A stretch of 64,000 bases of DNA from Clostridia bacterium (GTDB lineage: Bacteria > Bacillota > Clostridia > Oscillospirales > Acutalibacteraceae): contig JAGAMK010000059.1 in assembly GCA_017624735.1 (NCBI GenBank), positions 1-64,000 on the forward strand, given 5' to 3'. The notes beneath the pieces were generated by a model that made no database searches, was not told where the DNA came from, and saw only the letters and a list, made by a program, of their open reading frames with translations. The translations under genes and the position numbers were made by a program. Position 1 is the stretch's first letter; every line of letters begins with the position of its first letter. This document shows, in pieces, positions 62,950 to 64,000 of this stretch.

Positions 62950-64000
62950 TTATTCATTTGCAATTTTATATGCTTCTTCTGTGGCTAAACTCAACTTTGT
63001 AACCATATATTTTTCTGTGGGAATACAGTAAATTGAGTCGTTTTTTGTAGGTACTTCAAAACAGTCTACACCCTTTAAATGTCCAAATTCATATTCAATG
63101 TGCAAACTGTAATGGGACTTAACTCCACGGCTGATTCTATAATTACTGCCGTTGTACTGCCCTGTAATAACAAAGCCATTGTCTAAATCATGGGTAACAG
63201 TTGCTTTACCAAGGTTGTAATACTTATCCACTCCGGGAAATCCATAAACTTGAACTTCATCGTAATATTTGTAATTGCCACTAAGAAGCTCGTTTCTCAC
63301 ATTTTCTCTTTGCCAAGCATACCAATCAGGTATGTGAGAAAATTCTGTTTCACCATTTACCGCAATAAGTTCACCAAGTTCGGTCATTTCCCAAGATTTT
63401 CCGCAAGCGTTACACATAAGTTGAGTCCCATTGCTTGTGGTCTTACCCTCAGCCATACAATGTGGGCATTGGTAAAGAATCTTATGTAATCCGTGAGCGC
63501 GATACTTTTCTGTAATCAGAATGTTGTTGTCTTTTTGCCATTTATATTCGTCATATTGAAATTCGTCACGAATGATTTGATTAATTTCCTCGACACTTAA
63601 TTTTTGAATATCTTCAGCAGAAATTACTTGTTTTAAAGTGGCATAAAACGGCACTTTTCTGAACTTGTAGTGTGACCAGAATGGCTGGTTAAGAAAGTTT
63701 CCGTGATTTAACAGAATAACAACGGGGACATTATTCTTTTTTGCAAGTTTTCCTATTGCTTCGGGCAAAACAGATTGGGTACCGTCGGGAGTATATCTCG
63801 CCTCGGGGAACATTGCAAAAATGTCACCATAATCCTGTAAAACTCTATGGCAATTACGTACAAGACCAATATCAGTTGTGAATTTTCTTGTACACATACA
63901 CCCCAATTTTTCTAACAAGGCATAGTCTTTGTAATATACGTGGTTTGCCGCCACCAAGTTAACTCTTTCGGGATATGTTGCATCGAACAGTACTGGAAAA
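62950..64000 (-). CDS. Acylglycerophosphate acyltransferase-like protein with zinc ribbon (partial)
   Basis: The frame continues off the right edge; the 5' end is missing. The visible 350 residues contain the acyltransferase motif NHVYYKDYALL (HxxxxD) and FPEAR, related to PlsC, then after about residue 165 a zinc-ribbon (CPHCMAEGKT ... LMCNACGKSWEM) and a beta-rich part (YRISRGVKSHYSLHIEYEFG). PlsC normally has neither addition, so the substrate may be unusual. The frame reads FPVLFDATYPERVNLVAANH at the edge. Confidence 0.82.
   Translation of the reverse strand, partial: FPVLFDATYPERVNLVAANHVYYKDYALLEKLGCMCTRKFTTDIGLVRNCHRVLQDYGDIFAMFPEARYTPDGTQSVLPEAIGKLAKKNNVPVVILLNHGNFLNQPFWSHYKFRKVPFYATLKQVISAEDIQKLSVEEINQIIRDEFQYDEYKWQKDNNILITEKYRAHGLHKILYQCPHCMAEGKTTSNGTQLMCNACGKSWEMTELGELIAVNGETEFSHIPDWYAWQRENVRNELLSGNYKYYDEVQVYGFPGVDKYYNLGKATVTHDLDNGFVITGQYNGSNYRISRGVKSHYSLHIEYEFGHLKGVDCFEVPTKNDSIYCIPTEKYMVTKLSLATEEAYKIANE

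Overview
The window looks like chromosome of a low-GC Gram-positive gut anaerobe of class Clostridia, probably an Oscillospiraceae/Ruminococcaceae-type lineage. Support for this: AT-rich intergenic DNA with near-consensus sigma-A promoters, strong AAGGAG ribosome sites, Clostridia-type gene orders (infC-rpmI-rplT; dprA-topA-trmFO-rnc-smc-ftsY; nadD-yqeK-rsfS-leuS), a short SRP RNA next to dnaX-ybaB-recR, and tmRNA next to smpB. Species cannot be named from the sequence alone. No rRNA, tRNA, CRISPR array or intact prophage was seen.

Left third (1-24.2 kb) is accessory. After a glycerophosphodiesterase comes an 8.5-kb block bounded by two 57-bp direct repeats (1492-1548 and 9992-10048, one mismatch), the left one beside a truncated tyrosine recombinase. 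Inside is one tight operon: an Ig-like membrane protein, two Wzz/BY-kinase fusions, an ABC exporter, a PqqD-like RRE, a radical SAM/SPASM enzyme, a 90-residue candidate precursor peptide with a YxxP-type leader, and an HprK-like kinase. It has no glycosyltransferase or lasso cyclase, so it resembles an undescribed RiPP-like modification system coupled to tyrosine kinases. Behind a perfect TTGACA-17-TATAAT promoter follows a second unit: a membrane protein, a 1717-residue secreted protein, and ten tandem genes for small secreted beta-rich proteins. Eight of the ten share almost identical DNA for the signal peptide but have strongly diverged mature parts. The giant protein ends in the same domain, suggesting a multi-subunit surface assembly. 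A GH26 mannanase, an XRE regulator and a GT2 glycosyltransferase close this part.

The middle (24.2-43.0 kb) carries mixed housekeeping genes: FAD oxidoreductase, acyl-CoA ligase, glutamine synthetase, tmRNA/smpB (split by a four-helix-bundle gene flanked by inverted repeats), recR, ybaB, dnaX, SRP RNA, GH20 hexosaminidase, glycerol kinase, an OGG-type glycosylase, aminopeptidase P, a YqeG phosphatase, rpsU and a PHP protein. Several dispersed palindromic repeats lie here, including an 81-bp element present twice in opposite orientations.

The right third (43.0-64.0 kb) is core genome: infC (probable AUC start and leader attenuator), rpmI, rplT, a TrmH methyltransferase, dprA, topA, trmFO, rnc, an Elp3-like radical SAM protein, smc, ftsY (acidic tail at the wrong end), rdgB, a YhbY protein, nadD, yqeK, rsfS and leuS. 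It ends with an rRNA methyltransferase, a papain-like hydrolase and an acyltransferase cut by the window edge.
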